64,000 nt of DNA from Catenuloplanes indicus (lineage in GTDB: Bacteria > Actinomycetota > Actinomycetes > Mycobacteriales > Micromonosporaceae). Position 1 is the first letter of the stretch. Each line of letters starts with the position of its first letter. A program made the position numbers and the translations under genes. Location of the stretch: contig NZ_JAUSUZ010000001.1 in NCBI RefSeq assembly GCF_030813715.1, positions 2,108,001 through 2,172,000 on the forward strand, written 5' to 3'. A model generated the notes under the pieces. The model ran no database searches. It was not told the DNA's origin and saw only the letters and a program-made list of their open reading frames with translations. Positions 52,794 to 61,969 of this stretch are shown here, in pieces.

Positions 52794-52822
52794 GGGTACG
52801 CGGGGGTGCTCCCCGCGTACCC
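52794..52822 (+). terminator. Terminator after the PAP2 gene
   Basis: GGGTACGCGGGG and CCCCGCGTACCC form a perfect 12-bp stem with loop GTGCT, 18 bases past the stop. Confidence 0.75.
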
Positions 52823-52913
52823 CACCGGATTGCCTTGTTCTTGTAGGGTCTGCCCGGCCGGTGCATCGATGAGACCCGGCTACCGTTCGATCACGCTCAG
52901 TGATGGAGGACAT

Positions 52914-53897
52914 GTGGGTAGACGCTGGCTGCCGATCCTGGGGGCGCTCACGCTGCTCGCGGGATGCTCGCTCCCCGCCGACGACGAGGCCGGGACGCCG
53001 TCCCTGGAGGCACCGGGCACGGTGCTCACCACGGTGACCCCGACCCGCCAGGACCTCAGCAACACCATCAGCCTGACCGGCAAGGTCACCATCGACCCGG
53101 TCTTCGGCATCACCGCGCCGGTCGACGGCGAGATCCGCTACCTCGACCGGCAACCCGCGACCGAGCCGGCCACCGCCGACCTGTGGGTGGCCAGCGTCTG
53201 GAAGGACGGCGAACCGCACGAGGTCACCATCCCGGCCGGGTCGATCCTGGCCGGACGGCTGCTCACCGACGGCGCGCGGGTGACCACCGGCATGCCGGTC
53301 GTCTCCGCGAAGCACGCCGGCTACGGCATCGTCGCGGACATCACCACCGAGCACGCGTACCGGCTCGCCGCGAACGTCGGCACCGTCAAGGCGCAGATCA
53401 AGAACGGTCCCGGGCCGTTCGACTGCAAGCCGCTCGGCGCCATCTCCGCGCTGCCGGCCGGCACCATCCCGGAGGCGCCCGCGCCCGGCCCCACCGGCAC
53501 CACGCCGCCGGAGGCGCAGGCGCCGGGACAGACCGGCTCCGAGGCCACCGGGCTCCGGCTCGTCTGCACCGCGGCCAAGGACGTCAAGCTGATCAACGGC
53601 GTGGACGTGACGCTCGAGATGATCACCGGCAAGGCCACGAACGTGCTCGTGCTGCCGGTCGAGGCGGTCGCGGGCAGCCAGGGCAAGGGCAAGGTGGACA
53701 TCGTCGACGGCGAGCAGCAACGCCGTACCGTGGATGTGACCCTGGGGTTGACCGACGGCAAGGTCATCGAGATCAAGTCCGGGCTGAAGGGCGACGAGAA
53801 GATCGCCATCCCGGGGCCGAACCTGCCGGAGGCGCAGGCGCCCGTGCAGGACCCGGCCAGCGGCGGCGCGGTGCTGGTCCCCGGGACGGTCGGATGA
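52914..53897 (+). CDS. Lipoprotein adaptor of a MacB-like exporter
   Basis: A 327-aa exported lipoprotein, first gene of a three-gene operon. GTG 52914 follows GGAGG by 4 bases. The signal MGRRWLPILGALTLLAGCSL has a lipobox (LAGC). The body resembles the actinobacterial periplasmic-adaptor type: TVTPTRQDLSNTISLTGKVT, PVFGITAPVDGEIRYLDRQP, and a C-terminal KATNVLVLPVEAVAGSQGKG with VTLGLTDGKVIEIKSGLKGD, the efflux-adaptor membrane-proximal domain. A Pro/Ala/Gly linker with repeats of EAPAPG interrupts it near residue 190. In monoderms it likely links the ABC permease to an extracellular substrate. Confidence 0.82.
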   Translation: MGRRWLPILGALTLLAGCSLPADDEAGTPSLEAPGTVLTTVTPTRQDLSNTISLTGKVTIDPVFGITAPVDGEIRYLDRQPATEPATADLWVASVWKDGEPHEVTIPAGSILAGRLLTDGARVTTGMPVVSAKHAGYGIVADITTEHAYRLAANVGTVKAQIKNGPGPFDCKPLGAISALPAGTIPEAPAPGPTGTTPPEAQAPGQTGSEATGLRLVCTAAKDVKLINGVDVTLEMITGKATNVLVLPVEAVAGSQGKGKVDIVDGEQQRRTVDVTLGLTDGKVIEIKSGLKGDEKIAIPGPNLPEAQAPVQDPASGGAVLVPGTVG

Positions 53898-54583
53898 GTG
53901 CGCTGATCGAACTGGCCGGCGTCACCAAGACCCTCAAGGGCCAGCAGCAGAGACGCACCATCCTGCACGGCGTCGACCTGCGCGTCGACGCCGGCGAGAG
54001 CCTGGCCATCGTCGGCCGGTCCGGCTCCGGGAAGAGCACGCTGCTCAGCATCGTCGGCCTGTTCGACCGGCCGGACGAGGGCAGCTACCTGCTCGACGGC
54101 CGCGAGATCAACCGGCTGCCGGAGCGCAAGGCCGCGAAGCTGCGCAGCTCCCACTTCGGCTTCGTCTTCCAGCGCTTCTTCCTGCTCAAACACCTGACCG
54201 CGGCGCAGAACGTGGCGATGGCGCTGGTCAACGGCCAGGGCTGGCTCCCCCGCCGGGAACGCCGCCGCCGCGTCCTCGGCGCGCTCGACCAGGTCGGCAT
54301 CGCGCACCTGGCCAAGAACCGGCCGGCCAAGATGTCCGGCGGCGAACAGCAGCGCGTCGCGATCGCCCGCGCGCTGGTCCGCGAACCCCGCATCCTGCTC
54401 GCCGACGAACCGACCGGCGCGCTCGACACCGAGACCGGCACCGCGGTCATCGACACGCTGCTCGGCGCTACCCGGCGCGGCTGCGCGCTCATCCTGGTCA
54501 CCCACGACCGCGACCACGCGGCCCGGATGAGCCGCATCTGCGACCTCACCGACGGGGTCCTGGCCGAACGGGTCCGAGCATGA
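53894..54583 (+). CDS. ABC exporter ATPase (MacB/LolD type)
   Basis: A 229-aa ATPase; ATG 53894 overlaps the adaptor stop. Walker A is LAIVGRSGSGKSTLLSIVGL, Q-loop FGFVFQRFFLLKHLTAAQNV, signature KMSGGEQQRVAIARALVREP, Walker B ILLADEPTGALDTETG, H-loop LILVTHDRDHAARMSRI. This is the macrolide/lipoprotein-type ATPase that drives FtsX-fold permeases. Confidence 0.95.
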   Translation: MSALIELAGVTKTLKGQQQRRTILHGVDLRVDAGESLAIVGRSGSGKSTLLSIVGLFDRPDEGSYLLDGREINRLPERKAAKLRSSHFGFVFQRFFLLKHLTAAQNVAMALVNGQGWLPRRERRRRVLGALDQVGIAHLAKNRPAKMSGGEQQRVAIARALVREPRILLADEPTGALDTETGTAVIDTLLGATRRGCALILVTHDRDHAARMSRICDLTDGVLAERVRA

Positions 54584-55848
54584 GACGTCTCTCCGGACGG
54601 AACCGGTCCGCGCTGATCATCGGCATGCAGGGCATCCGCGCCCGCAAGCTGCGCACGCTGCTGTCCATGGTCAGCCTGTTCCTCGGCATCCTCGCGGTCG
54701 TCGCGGTCCAGGCCGGAGCCAGCATCGCGGAACGCGCGCTGCTCTCCGACATCGAACTGACCAGCGGGTACGACGGCACCCGCGTCGCGGACCTGTACGG
54801 CGGCCCGGCCGGCACCGTCGACCTCGTCGCGGACACGGTGGCCGGGCGCGCGGACGCGGTCGCGCTCGTCCAGGTGCAGGCCACCATCGGTGAGTCCGGC
54901 GTCAGCCCGATCCAGACGGGACCGAGCGGCACGTACCAGGACGCGGTCACCGAGGGACCGGCCGAGTTCTGCAACCAGACCGGCCCGGAGCAGGTCTGCC
55001 CGCCGATCGGCCGGGCGATCTCGGTGCAGCTCAACGCGCTCACCGGTGACGTGCGCACGTTCCGGCCGTTCCGGCACCTGAGCGGGGAGTGGCTGACGTT
55101 CGGCACGGTGCCGTCGCTGTCGCCGCGGATCGTGCTCAACAAGGAGGCGGCGGAGGGCTTCCGGCTGTACCCGGTGCCGGCCGCGCTGCGGATCGACGGC
55201 GGCACCGGCGGCAGCGTCACGCCGCAGTTCGTCGGCGTGGTGGACGACGGCACGGGATGGCCGCAGGCGTACGTCCGGATGGACGAGCTGACCGAGTGGA
55301 CGTCGACCCAGAACGCGGGCATCCAGGTGCTGCTGAACGGGCAGACGCCGGTGGAGCAGGTGCTGTCGTCGAAGCTGCGGGCCAAGGGCATGGAGTTCGC
55401 GCCCTACGAGGTGCAGTCCCGCGAGGATCTGCAGGACCAGATCGGGCTGATGCGGCTGCTGTTCCTCGGCCTGTCCGCGTTCGTGCTGCTGATCGGCGTG
55501 GCCGGAGTCCTCAACGTGGGCCTGGCGACCGTGGGTGAGCGGGTCGAGGAGTTCGCGCTACGGCGGGCGGTCGGGACGCCCCGGTCGCTGCTGGCCGGGA
55601 TCGTGCTGGCCGAGACGCTGCTGACCGGGCTGTTGACCGCCGGGGCGGCGATCGGGTTCGCCGCGGGGGCGCTCGAGGTCGCCGCCGGGTTCATCGGCGG
55701 CACCGACCCGGTCCTGGCGGATCTGCAGTTCCCGTGGGAGGCGGCGGTGGCGGGGATCGTGGCCGGTCTGGTCGCCGGGATTCTCGGCGGGTTCGTGCCC
55801 GCGCTCCGGGCGGCGCGCATCCCGATCGCCACCGTGATGCGTGCCTGA
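54580..55848 (+). CDS. ABC exporter permease (MacB/FtsX fold)
   Basis: A 422-aa permease; ATG 54580 overlaps the ATPase stop. One N-terminal helix (KLRTLLSMVSLFLGILAVVA) is followed by a large external domain (about 50-280) containing a Cys pair (AEFCNQTGPEQVC), then three C-terminal helices with the FtsX signature: LFLGLSAFVLLIGVAGVLNV, GLATVGERVEEFALRRAVGT, and FVPALRAARIPIATVMRA. With the adaptor and ATPase it forms a complete export or signalling ABC unit. Substrate unknown; no resistance or peptide gene is next to it. Confidence 0.93.
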   Translation: MRRLSGRNRSALIIGMQGIRARKLRTLLSMVSLFLGILAVVAVQAGASIAERALLSDIELTSGYDGTRVADLYGGPAGTVDLVADTVAGRADAVALVQVQATIGESGVSPIQTGPSGTYQDAVTEGPAEFCNQTGPEQVCPPIGRAISVQLNALTGDVRTFRPFRHLSGEWLTFGTVPSLSPRIVLNKEAAEGFRLYPVPAALRIDGGTGGSVTPQFVGVVDDGTGWPQAYVRMDELTEWTSTQNAGIQVLLNGQTPVEQVLSSKLRAKGMEFAPYEVQSREDLQDQIGLMRLLFLGLSAFVLLIGVAGVLNVGLATVGERVEEFALRRAVGTPRSLLAGIVLAETLLTGLLTAGAAIGFAAGALEVAAGFIGGTDPVLADLQFPWEAAVAGIVAGLVAGILGGFVPALRAARIPIATVMRA

Positions 55849-55861
55849 CCGTTCCACCGTC

Positions 55862-55890
55862 GGTGGGTGGCCCACTCCGGGCCGCCCACC
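55862..55890 (+). terminator. Terminator after the exporter operon
   Basis: GGTGGGTGGCCC pairs with GGGCCGCCCACC (one G:U) over loop ACTCC, 13 bases past the stop. Confidence 0.65.
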
Positions 55891-55959
55891 TCACCCCACC
55901 TAGTCCATCCTAGGAGGCTGGAATGAAGACTGTGGCGATGGTCTCCTGAGCGCCCAAGT

Positions 55960-55975
55960 AGTTGATATGACAACT
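55960..55975. promoter_or_regulatory. Short inverted repeat before the FMN reductase gene
   Basis: AGTTGATATGACAACT has 5-base perfect arms (AGTTG/CAACT) in an AT-rich patch 78 bases before the FMN reductase start. It could be a redox-regulator site of the HxlR/MarR sort; the evidence is the symmetry only. Confidence 0.3.
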
Positions 55976-56053
55976 TTCTGGATGCACGATCGTCTTTGCC
56001 GTCGAGGACACCGCGGCGGTCGCAGGGCAACGCTCAAGGAAGACGGAAAGCAC

Positions 56054-56617
56054 ATGACGAAGATCGGCATCATCCTCGGCAGCACCCGGCCCGGCCGGAA
56101 CGGCGAGGCCGTGGCGAAATGGGTGCTGGAGCTGGCGCAGAAGCACGGCGGCGCGGAGTTCGAGCTGGTGGATCTGCTCGACTACGACCTGCCGCACCTG
56201 GACGAGCCGGTGCCGCCGTCCATGGGCCAGTACACGAAGGACCACACCCGGCGGTGGAGCGCCAAGGTCGCGGAGCTCGACGGGTACGTGTTCGTGACCC
56301 CGGAGTACAACCACGCGCCGTCCGGCGTGCTGAAGAACGCGATCGACTTCGTGTACAACGAATGGAACAACAAGGCCGCGGGCTTCGTCTCGTACGGTGC
56401 GTCGGCCGGTGGAGCGCGCGCGGTGGAGCACCTGCGCCTGGTGATGGGCGAGCTGCAGGTCGCGGACGTGCGGGCGCAGGTGTCGCTGTCGTTCGCCACC
56501 GACTTCACGAACTGGACCCAGTTCACGCCGGGTCCGCAGCACGAGCCGGTCCTCAACACCATGTTCGACCAGCTCATCGCCTGGTCGACCGCGCTGGCCA
56601 CGGTCCGCGCCGCCTGA
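56054..56617 (+). CDS. NAD(P)H-dependent FMN reductase
   Basis: A 187-aa flavodoxin-fold reductase (chromate/quinone reductase group). ATG 56054 follows GGAAAG. The phosphate-binding loop is IGIILGSTRPGRNGEAVAKW, the flavin ring loop VFVTPEYNHAPSGVLKNAID, and a third contact KAAGFVSYGASAGGARAVEH. Likely roles are quinone or azo reduction in redox defence. It is a single gene followed by a strong terminator. Confidence 0.92.
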   Translation: MTKIGIILGSTRPGRNGEAVAKWVLELAQKHGGAEFELVDLLDYDLPHLDEPVPPSMGQYTKDHTRRWSAKVAELDGYVFVTPEYNHAPSGVLKNAIDFVYNEWNNKAAGFVSYGASAGGARAVEHLRLVMGELQVADVRAQVSLSFATDFTNWTQFTPGPQHEPVLNTMFDQLIAWSTALATVRAA

Positions 56618-56624
56618 GTGGACA

Positions 56625-56654
56625 CGGAGGGCTCCCCGGCCGGGGAGCCCTCCG
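56625..56654 (+). terminator. Terminator after the FMN reductase gene
   Basis: CGGAGGGCTCCCCGG is followed directly by its exact complement, a perfect 30-base palindrome 8 bases past the stop. Confidence 0.75.
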
Positions 56655-56693
56655 CCGGCATGCCCCCGAGGGCGATCGATATATGGTGCTGCG

Positions 56694-57479
56694 ATGAGCC
56701 GCACCGCGCTGATCACCGGATCATCCTCGGGCATCGGAAAGGCGACCGCGGAACTGCTGGCGGCGCGCGGTTACCGCGTGTTCGGCACCAGCCGGTCCGC
56801 GTGCGAGGTCCCGGGCGTGGAGATGCTGCGGCTCGATCTGACCGATCCGGCCTCGGTCGAGGCACTCGCGCCGGTGCTGCGCGACGTGGACGTACTGGTC
56901 AACAACGCCGGTGAGAGCCAGTCCGCGCCGTTCGAGGAACTGCCCGGCGACATGCTGCGGCGGCTGTTCGAGACCAACGTCTTCGGCCCGGTACGGCTGG
57001 CGCAGCTCGCGCTGCCCGGCATGCGGGAACGCGGCCACGGCCGGGTGGTGATGATCGGGTCGATGCTGGCGTCGTTCCCGGTCGCCTACCGCTCGGCGTA
57101 CACCGCGTCAAAGGCCGCGATCAAGGGCTTCGCGAACGCCGCACGCCACGAGTTCTCGCCGTTCGGCGTGTGGCTGACCACGGTCGAGCCGGGCGCGATC
57201 GCGACCGGGATCAGCGAGCGGCGCACCACGTTCGTCGCGCCGGGTTCCCCGCACGCGCGCGACTTCGCCACCATGCTCGCCGCGCTGCGCCGCAACGAGC
57301 GGGCCGGCACGCCGCCGGCCCGGGTCGCCGCCACCGTGCTGAAAGCGATCGAGGACCCCAGACCCCGCCAACGGTACGCCGTGGGCAGCGGCGCACCGCT
57401 CGTCTTCGCGCTGCGCCGGCTGCTCCCGGTCGCGGTCGTCGAGCGCGCCACGCACCGCCGCCACGATCTGCCGCGCTGA
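56694..57479 (+). CDS. Short-chain dehydrogenase
   Basis: A 261-aa SDR. The cofactor site is TALITGSSSGIGKATAELLA, the structural motif VLVNNAGESQSAPFEELPGD, and the active site Ser (VVMIGSMLASFPVAY) plus YTASKAAIKGFANAAR, so the Asn-Ser-Tyr-Lys set is complete. It resembles the oxidoreductases of the 17-beta-hydroxysteroid type. The substrate is unknown. ATG 56694; no good ribosome site. It lies alone between a terminator and the SARP gene. Confidence 0.92.
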   Translation: MSRTALITGSSSGIGKATAELLAARGYRVFGTSRSACEVPGVEMLRLDLTDPASVEALAPVLRDVDVLVNNAGESQSAPFEELPGDMLRRLFETNVFGPVRLAQLALPGMRERGHGRVVMIGSMLASFPVAYRSAYTASKAAIKGFANAARHEFSPFGVWLTTVEPGAIATGISERRTTFVAPGSPHARDFATMLAALRRNERAGTPPARVAATVLKAIEDPRPRQRYAVGSGAPLVFALRRLLPVAVVERATHRRHDLPR

Positions 57480-57647
57480 ACCGGGTGTATAGCGTTCGTA
57501 TGAGCGCGATGACCGACGATCGGGGGACAGCCGGTTCGGTGCGACACGGGGCGTTCCCGCACCGGTTCGCCACACGGCGCGCGCTGTCCGGGACAAGGGG
57601 GGATCCGGGCGGCGTGTCGTCCTGTCCGCCGCTATAGGCTTGGCTCG

Positions 57648-60600
57648 ATGCCAGGTTCGCGCGTGCGATTCCGGATCCTGGGCGGCGTGGAGCTCTGGCT
57701 CGACGACGCGCCCGCCGTGCTGCCGCGACCCCGGCACCGCGCGGTCCTCGGCTGCCTGCTGCTCAACGCGAACCGGGTGGTCACGGTCTCCGCGCTGACC
57801 GAGGCGCTGTGGGGCGGCGCCGCGCCCGCCACCGCCCGCAACCAGCTGCAGGCCGACATCTCCGCGATCCGGCGGGCCGGCCGCGGTGCCCTCGAGCTGA
57901 CCACGCGCGCGGCCGGCTATCTGCTGCACGCCGATGAGGACCAGGCCGACCACCTGCGGTTCGCCGCGCTGACCGCACGGGCCCGCGGCGCGGCGGTCAG
58001 TGAACGGGTGCCGCTGCTGCGCGAGGCGCTCGCGCTCTGGCACGGCCCGGCACTCGCGGACGCGGCCGGGGCCTACGTGGCCGCGGCCCGGCTCCAGCTC
58101 GGCGAGGAGCGTCTGAGCGCCTGCGAGGACCTCTACGAGGCGGAGCTGGAACTGGGCCGGCACCGGGAGATCGTGCCGGACCTGACCCGCGCCGCCCGCG
58201 ACGAGCCGACCCGGGAACGGCTCTGGGTGACGCTGATGCTGGCGCTGCACCGCTGCGGCCGCCGGGCCGACGCGCTCGCAGCCGGCCGGGAACTGCGCCG
58301 GTTCCTCGCCGACGAACACGGCCTCGAACCCGGCCCGGCCTTCCAGGAGACGGAACGCCTGATCCTGCGCGCCGACGAGGACGACGCCGGCCCGGCCGCC
58401 GCACCGGTCGTGCCCGCGCTGCTCCCGCCGGACATCGTGGACTTCACCGGCCGCGACGCCGAGATCGCGCGGCTCGATGCCGCGCTCGCCCCGGCCGGGC
58501 GGCCGCTGCCGGTGGTCACGATCACCGGGATGGGCGGCGTCGGCAAGACCACGCTCGCGGTGCATGCGGCGCACCGCGCGGCCGGTGACTACCCCGGCGG
58601 GCAGCTCTACGCGACGCTGCGCGGCACCGAGGCGCGGCCGGTCGAGCCGGGCGACGTGCTGGCCCGGTTCCTGCGCGCGCTGGGCGTGGACGAGCGCGCG
58701 ATCCCGATCGACCTGACCGAGCGCGCGGACGCGTACCGGTCCCGGCTGGCCGGCCGCCGCGTGCTGGTGCTGCTGGACGACGCCGCGGACGAGGCGCAGA
58801 TCCGCCCGCTGCTGCCCGGTGACGGCTCCTGCGTCGCGCTCGTCACCAGCCGGGCCGGTCTGGACGGGCTGGCCGGTGCGCGCCGCGTCCAGCTCGGCGT
58901 CTTCTCCGACGACGAGGCCGCGTCGCTGCTCGGCCGCGTCGCCGCGCCGCAGCGGGTGGCGCGCGAGCCGGCGGAGAGCGCCACCATCCTGCGGCTGTGC
59001 GGGCGGCTGCCGCTGGCCGTGCGGATCGCCGGTGCGCGGCTGCGGTCCCGGCCCGCGTGGCCGATGTCCCGGCTGGCCACCGCGCTGCAGAACGAGCAGC
59101 GGCGGCTGGACCACCTGGTCGCCGGTGACCTCGCGGTGCGCACGTCGATCGCGTCCAGCTACCGCGCGATCGGCGCGGCCGGGCAGCTGCTCGCCCGCCG
59201 GCTCAGCCTGTTCACCGTGCCCGACTTCCCGTCCTGGCTGGCCTCGGCCGTGGCCGGGGTGCCCGCGGCCGAGGCGGAGGACCTGCTGGAACGACTGGTC
59301 GACGCGCACCTGCTGCTGGACGCCGGCACCGACGCCACCGGCGCCGGCCGATACCGCTTCCACGACCTGGTCCGGCTCTACCTGCGCGAACGCGCACAGG
59401 CCGAAGAGCCCTCCGACGGTACGGACGTGCTGCGCGCCGGCTTCGGCGCCTACCTGGGCCTGGCCCGCCGGATGGCCACGCTGATCCCCGGGCCGTGCTA
59501 CGCGGCCATCCACGGCACGTTCCCGGCCGTAACCGTGCCCGTTCCTGACGAGGTGGATCCGATCGAGTGGTTCGCGGCCGAACGCCTCGCGCTGCTGGCC
59601 GTGGTGCGGCACGCCTGCGACGCCGGCGAGATCGAGGCCGCGTTCGACCTGGCCGGCTGCATGGAGAAGCACTTCGACATCCGCGGCATCTACATCGACT
59701 GGCGCGCGACCAGCGACTACGTACTGGCGGCGTGCCGGGCCGCCGGGCACCGGCTGGGCGAGGCGGTGATGCTGCGCGGCCTCACCGAGCTCGCGGCCTG
59801 GCACGAGGTCGATCACCCGGGCGGCGCGATGGACCGCATGCTGGCCGACGCGGAACAGACCGCGGAATTGTTCGAGTCGGTCGGTCACGGCCCCGGCCTG
59901 TCCGACGCGGCCGTGATGAAGGCGTGGGCGCTCGCGGCGAAGGGCACCTACGGCGAGGCCGCCGAGGCCGCGGAGCTGGCGATCCGGCTGGCCGAGGAGC
60001 ACGACCACCTCGGCGGGCAGGCCCGCGCGCACGTCGCGGCCGCGGTCGTGCACGGCGAGTCGCTCGACCTCGCGGTCGCGGAGGACCACCTGACCGTGGC
60101 GCTGCGGGTGGCCCGCGAGGTCGGCAACCAGCGGTACGTCGCGACCGTGCTGCAGTTCATCGGCGTGCTCAACACCCGCGCCGGCCGCACCGGCGCCGCC
60201 ATCGCCGCGCTCGACGAGTCGCTGCGCGTGCTGCGGACGTACCAGGACCGGTACGCCGAGGTGCTGACGCTGCTCACACTGGCCCGCGCGCACCTGCCCG
60301 GCCCGCCCGCCCGCGGGTACGCCACCGAGGCGCTGACCATCGCGCGCGAGTACAACCTGCCGCACCACACCGCGGACGCGCTCGGCGTGCTGGGCGCGGT
60401 CGAGCTGGCGGACGGCAACCACCGCCGCGCGGTCGACCACCTCTCCGCCTCGGTACGGCTGTGGCGGCAGCGCGGCTGGGGCACGTTCCTCGCGGACGCG
60501 CTGCGCACGCTCGGCGACGCGCAGGCCCCGATCTCGCCCGCGGCAGCGCTGCACGCCTGGCGCGAGGCCCGGGACATCTACCTCTCGGTCGGCCACGCAC

Positions 60601-60665
60601 CGCGCGTCGCGGAGCTCAACGCGCTCATCTCGAAGCAGGTCGCGGCCGCATCGCCCTCGTCATGA
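57648..60665 (+). CDS. AfsR/SARP-family transcriptional regulator (SARP-NB-ARC-TPR)
   Basis: A 1005-aa regulator of the AfsR type, often controlling secondary metabolism. N-terminal OmpR-like DNA-binding domain (about 1-90, VRFRILGGVELWLDDAPAVL) and BTAD domain (about 95-240, PDLTRAARDEPTRERLWVTL) are followed by an NB-ARC ATPase domain (about 260-560; P-loop ITGMGGVGKTTLAVHAAHRA, Walker B RVLVLLDDAADEAQIRPLLP) and TPR repeats (about 690-1000). The ATG at 57648 has no ribosome site and TAGGCT (57635-57640) would place the RNA start there, so it is likely leaderless. No biosynthetic cluster is in view. Its last 41 bases overlap the convergent MerR gene. Confidence 0.93.
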   Translation: MPGSRVRFRILGGVELWLDDAPAVLPRPRHRAVLGCLLLNANRVVTVSALTEALWGGAAPATARNQLQADISAIRRAGRGALELTTRAAGYLLHADEDQADHLRFAALTARARGAAVSERVPLLREALALWHGPALADAAGAYVAAARLQLGEERLSACEDLYEAELELGRHREIVPDLTRAARDEPTRERLWVTLMLALHRCGRRADALAAGRELRRFLADEHGLEPGPAFQETERLILRADEDDAGPAAAPVVPALLPPDIVDFTGRDAEIARLDAALAPAGRPLPVVTITGMGGVGKTTLAVHAAHRAAGDYPGGQLYATLRGTEARPVEPGDVLARFLRALGVDERAIPIDLTERADAYRSRLAGRRVLVLLDDAADEAQIRPLLPGDGSCVALVTSRAGLDGLAGARRVQLGVFSDDEAASLLGRVAAPQRVAREPAESATILRLCGRLPLAVRIAGARLRSRPAWPMSRLATALQNEQRRLDHLVAGDLAVRTSIASSYRAIGAAGQLLARRLSLFTVPDFPSWLASAVAGVPAAEAEDLLERLVDAHLLLDAGTDATGAGRYRFHDLVRLYLRERAQAEEPSDGTDVLRAGFGAYLGLARRMATLIPGPCYAAIHGTFPAVTVPVPDEVDPIEWFAAERLALLAVVRHACDAGEIEAAFDLAGCMEKHFDIRGIYIDWRATSDYVLAACRAAGHRLGEAVMLRGLTELAAWHEVDHPGGAMDRMLADAEQTAELFESVGHGPGLSDAAVMKAWALAAKGTYGEAAEAAELAIRLAEEHDHLGGQARAHVAAAVVHGESLDLAVAEDHLTVALRVAREVGNQRYVATVLQFIGVLNTRAGRTGAAIAALDESLRVLRTYQDRYAEVLTLLTLARAHLPGPPARGYATEALTIAREYNLPHHTADALGVLGAVELADGNHRRAVDHLSASVRLWRQRGWGTFLADALRTLGDAQAPISPAAALHAWREARDIYLSVGHAPRVAELNALISKQVAAASPSS

Positions 60666-61056
60666 TCCGCCGGAACGTGGGGCAGTCCAGGTGCCGCGGC
60701 GCCGGGCAGGCCGCCGCGTGCCGGAGGCCGTCACGCAGCACGGTCAGCCGGCGGACGGTGCGGTCCAGGTCGTCCGCGCGCATGCGCAGCAGCGCCCGGT
60801 CGATGGCCGGCTCGCCGTCCGGGCCGAACATGCCGGCGATCTCGTCCAGTGTGAAGCCCGCGTCCCGGCCGATCGCGACCAGCGCGAGCCGTTCCAGCAC
60901 GTCCGCGGTGAACTGCCGGCGCAGGCCCTTCCGCCCGGACGACGCGATCAGGCCCTTCTCCTCGTAGTAGCGCAGCGCCGAGACGGACAGGCCGGACCGG
61001 GCCGCGACCTCGGCGATGTCGAGCGTGCTTGACCTCAAGTCCGCCTGAGGTGACAC
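60625..61056 (-). CDS. MerR-family regulator
   Basis: A 143-aa regulator. GTG 61056 has AAGGAG 8 bases upstream; TTG 61038 is an alternative that would leave the operator outside the gene. The HTH is LDIAEVAARSGLSVSALRYY followed by EEKGLIASSGRKGLRRQFTA, with the dimerisation helix ALLRMRADDLDRTVRRLTVL. A C-terminal CPAPRHLDCPTFRRIM with two Cys may be a sensor, though it is not the SoxR cluster motif. The divergent methyltransferase, 31 bases away, is the likely target. The gene overlaps the SARP 3' end. Confidence 0.9.
   Translation of the reverse strand: MSPQADLRSSTLDIAEVAARSGLSVSALRYYEEKGLIASSGRKGLRRQFTADVLERLALVAIGRDAGFTLDEIAGMFGPDGEPAIDRALLRMRADDLDRTVRRLTVLRDGLRHAAACPAPRHLDCPTFRRIMTRAMRPRPASR
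61032..61051. promoter_or_regulatory. MerR operator in the methyltransferase promoter
   Basis: ACCTCAAG-TCCG-CCTGAGGT (arms matching 7 of 8) resembles the SoxR-type CCTCAAG...CTTGAGG palindrome. TTGACC at 61029-61034 and CACGGT at 61054-61059 are 19 bp apart, the long spacing that MerR activators correct. The site overlaps the start region of the merR gene. Confidence 0.6.
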
Positions 61057-61087
61057 GGTGGTGACTCCTTCGAAAGGGGCCTTGATC

Positions 61088-61879
61088 ATGCAGTGGAACG
61101 GTCACTCCGGCGATGCCTGGGCGCAGGCGCAGGACCTGCTCGACGCGCTCTTCCGCCCGCTGGAGAATCTACTCGTGGCGCCGCTCACCGGCGGCGACGT
61201 GCTGGACGTCGGCTGCGGCACCGGCAGCACCACGCACGCGGCCGCTCGCGCACTGGGGCACTGCACCGGCGTCGACGTCTCGGCCCGGATGATCGACGCG
61301 GCCCGGGCCCGGGGCGGTCCCGCCACGTTCCTGCACGCGGACGCGCAGGAGCACCCGTTCGCGCCCGCGTCGTACGACGTGATCATGTCCCGGTTCGGCG
61401 TGATGTTCTTCGCCGACCCGGTGCGGGCGTTCACAAATCTGCACCGCGCGGCCCGGCCCGGTGCCGCGCTGCGCTGCGTCGTCTGGCGCTCCGCGGCTGA
61501 CAACCCGTTCATGACCACCGCGGAGCGCGCGGCCGCTCCCCTGCTGCCCGATCTGCCGGTACGCCGCCCGGACGGGCCCGGTCAGTTCGCCTTCGCCGAC
61601 CCGGACGTCGTCACGCCGATCCTGCGTACGGCCGGCTGGAGCGACGTCGGCCTGGCGCCGATCGACGTCGAGTGCACGATGCCGGCGAGCGAGCTGACCG
61701 GCTACTTCACCCGGCTCGGCCCGGTCGGTCTCACGCTCGCCGGCCCCGGCGTCGACGATGCGATCCGCGCCGCCGTGATCGACGCGGTCCGCCCGGCCTT
61801 CGCCCCGTTCGTCCACGGCGACCGGGTCCGCTTCACCGCCGCCTGCTGGCTCCTCACCGCCCGCAACTCCCCGTCCTGA
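61088..61879 (+). CDS. SAM-dependent methyltransferase (UbiE/Methyltransf_11/25 type)
   Basis: A 263-aa methyltransferase. ATG 61088 has AAGGGG 8 bases upstream. Motif I is VLDVGCGTGSTTHAAARALG, followed by CTGVDVSARMIDAARARGG, then FLHADAQEHPFAPASYDVIM (motif II) and SRFGVMFFADPVRAFTNLHR, MGRAARPGA-like post-motif. The N-terminus NGHSGDAWAQAQDLLDALF is typical of a group of actinobacterial small-molecule methyltransferases. Its divergent MerR partner suggests that it is induced by the compound it modifies. Confidence 0.9.
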   Translation: MQWNGHSGDAWAQAQDLLDALFRPLENLLVAPLTGGDVLDVGCGTGSTTHAAARALGHCTGVDVSARMIDAARARGGPATFLHADAQEHPFAPASYDVIMSRFGVMFFADPVRAFTNLHRAARPGAALRCVVWRSAADNPFMTTAERAAAPLLPDLPVRRPDGPGQFAFADPDVVTPILRTAGWSDVGLAPIDVECTMPASELTGYFTRLGPVGLTLAGPGVDDAIRAAVIDAVRPAFAPFVHGDRVRFTAACWLLTARNSPS

Positions 61880-61969
61880 CGACGTCCCCACGCCCGGTCA
61901 GTCCCGGCCGGCGCGCGGGCGGCGTGGCCGGGTCGATCCCGGGCTGCACACCCGCGGCGGCGTGGCCGG

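Noticed and set aside
57480-57647. Possible biosynthetic gene cluster around the SARP regulator
   Set aside because: No polyketide, peptide or terpene synthase gene is visible within the window; nearby oxidoreductases and methyltransferases have their own regulators.
57108-60596. Very long minus-strand open frame (1162 codons) opposite the SARP gene
   Set aside because: Rich in Arg, Gly, Val and Ala with no domain, a mirror of the high-GC SARP gene; the plus-strand frame has clear SARP, NB-ARC and TPR motifs.
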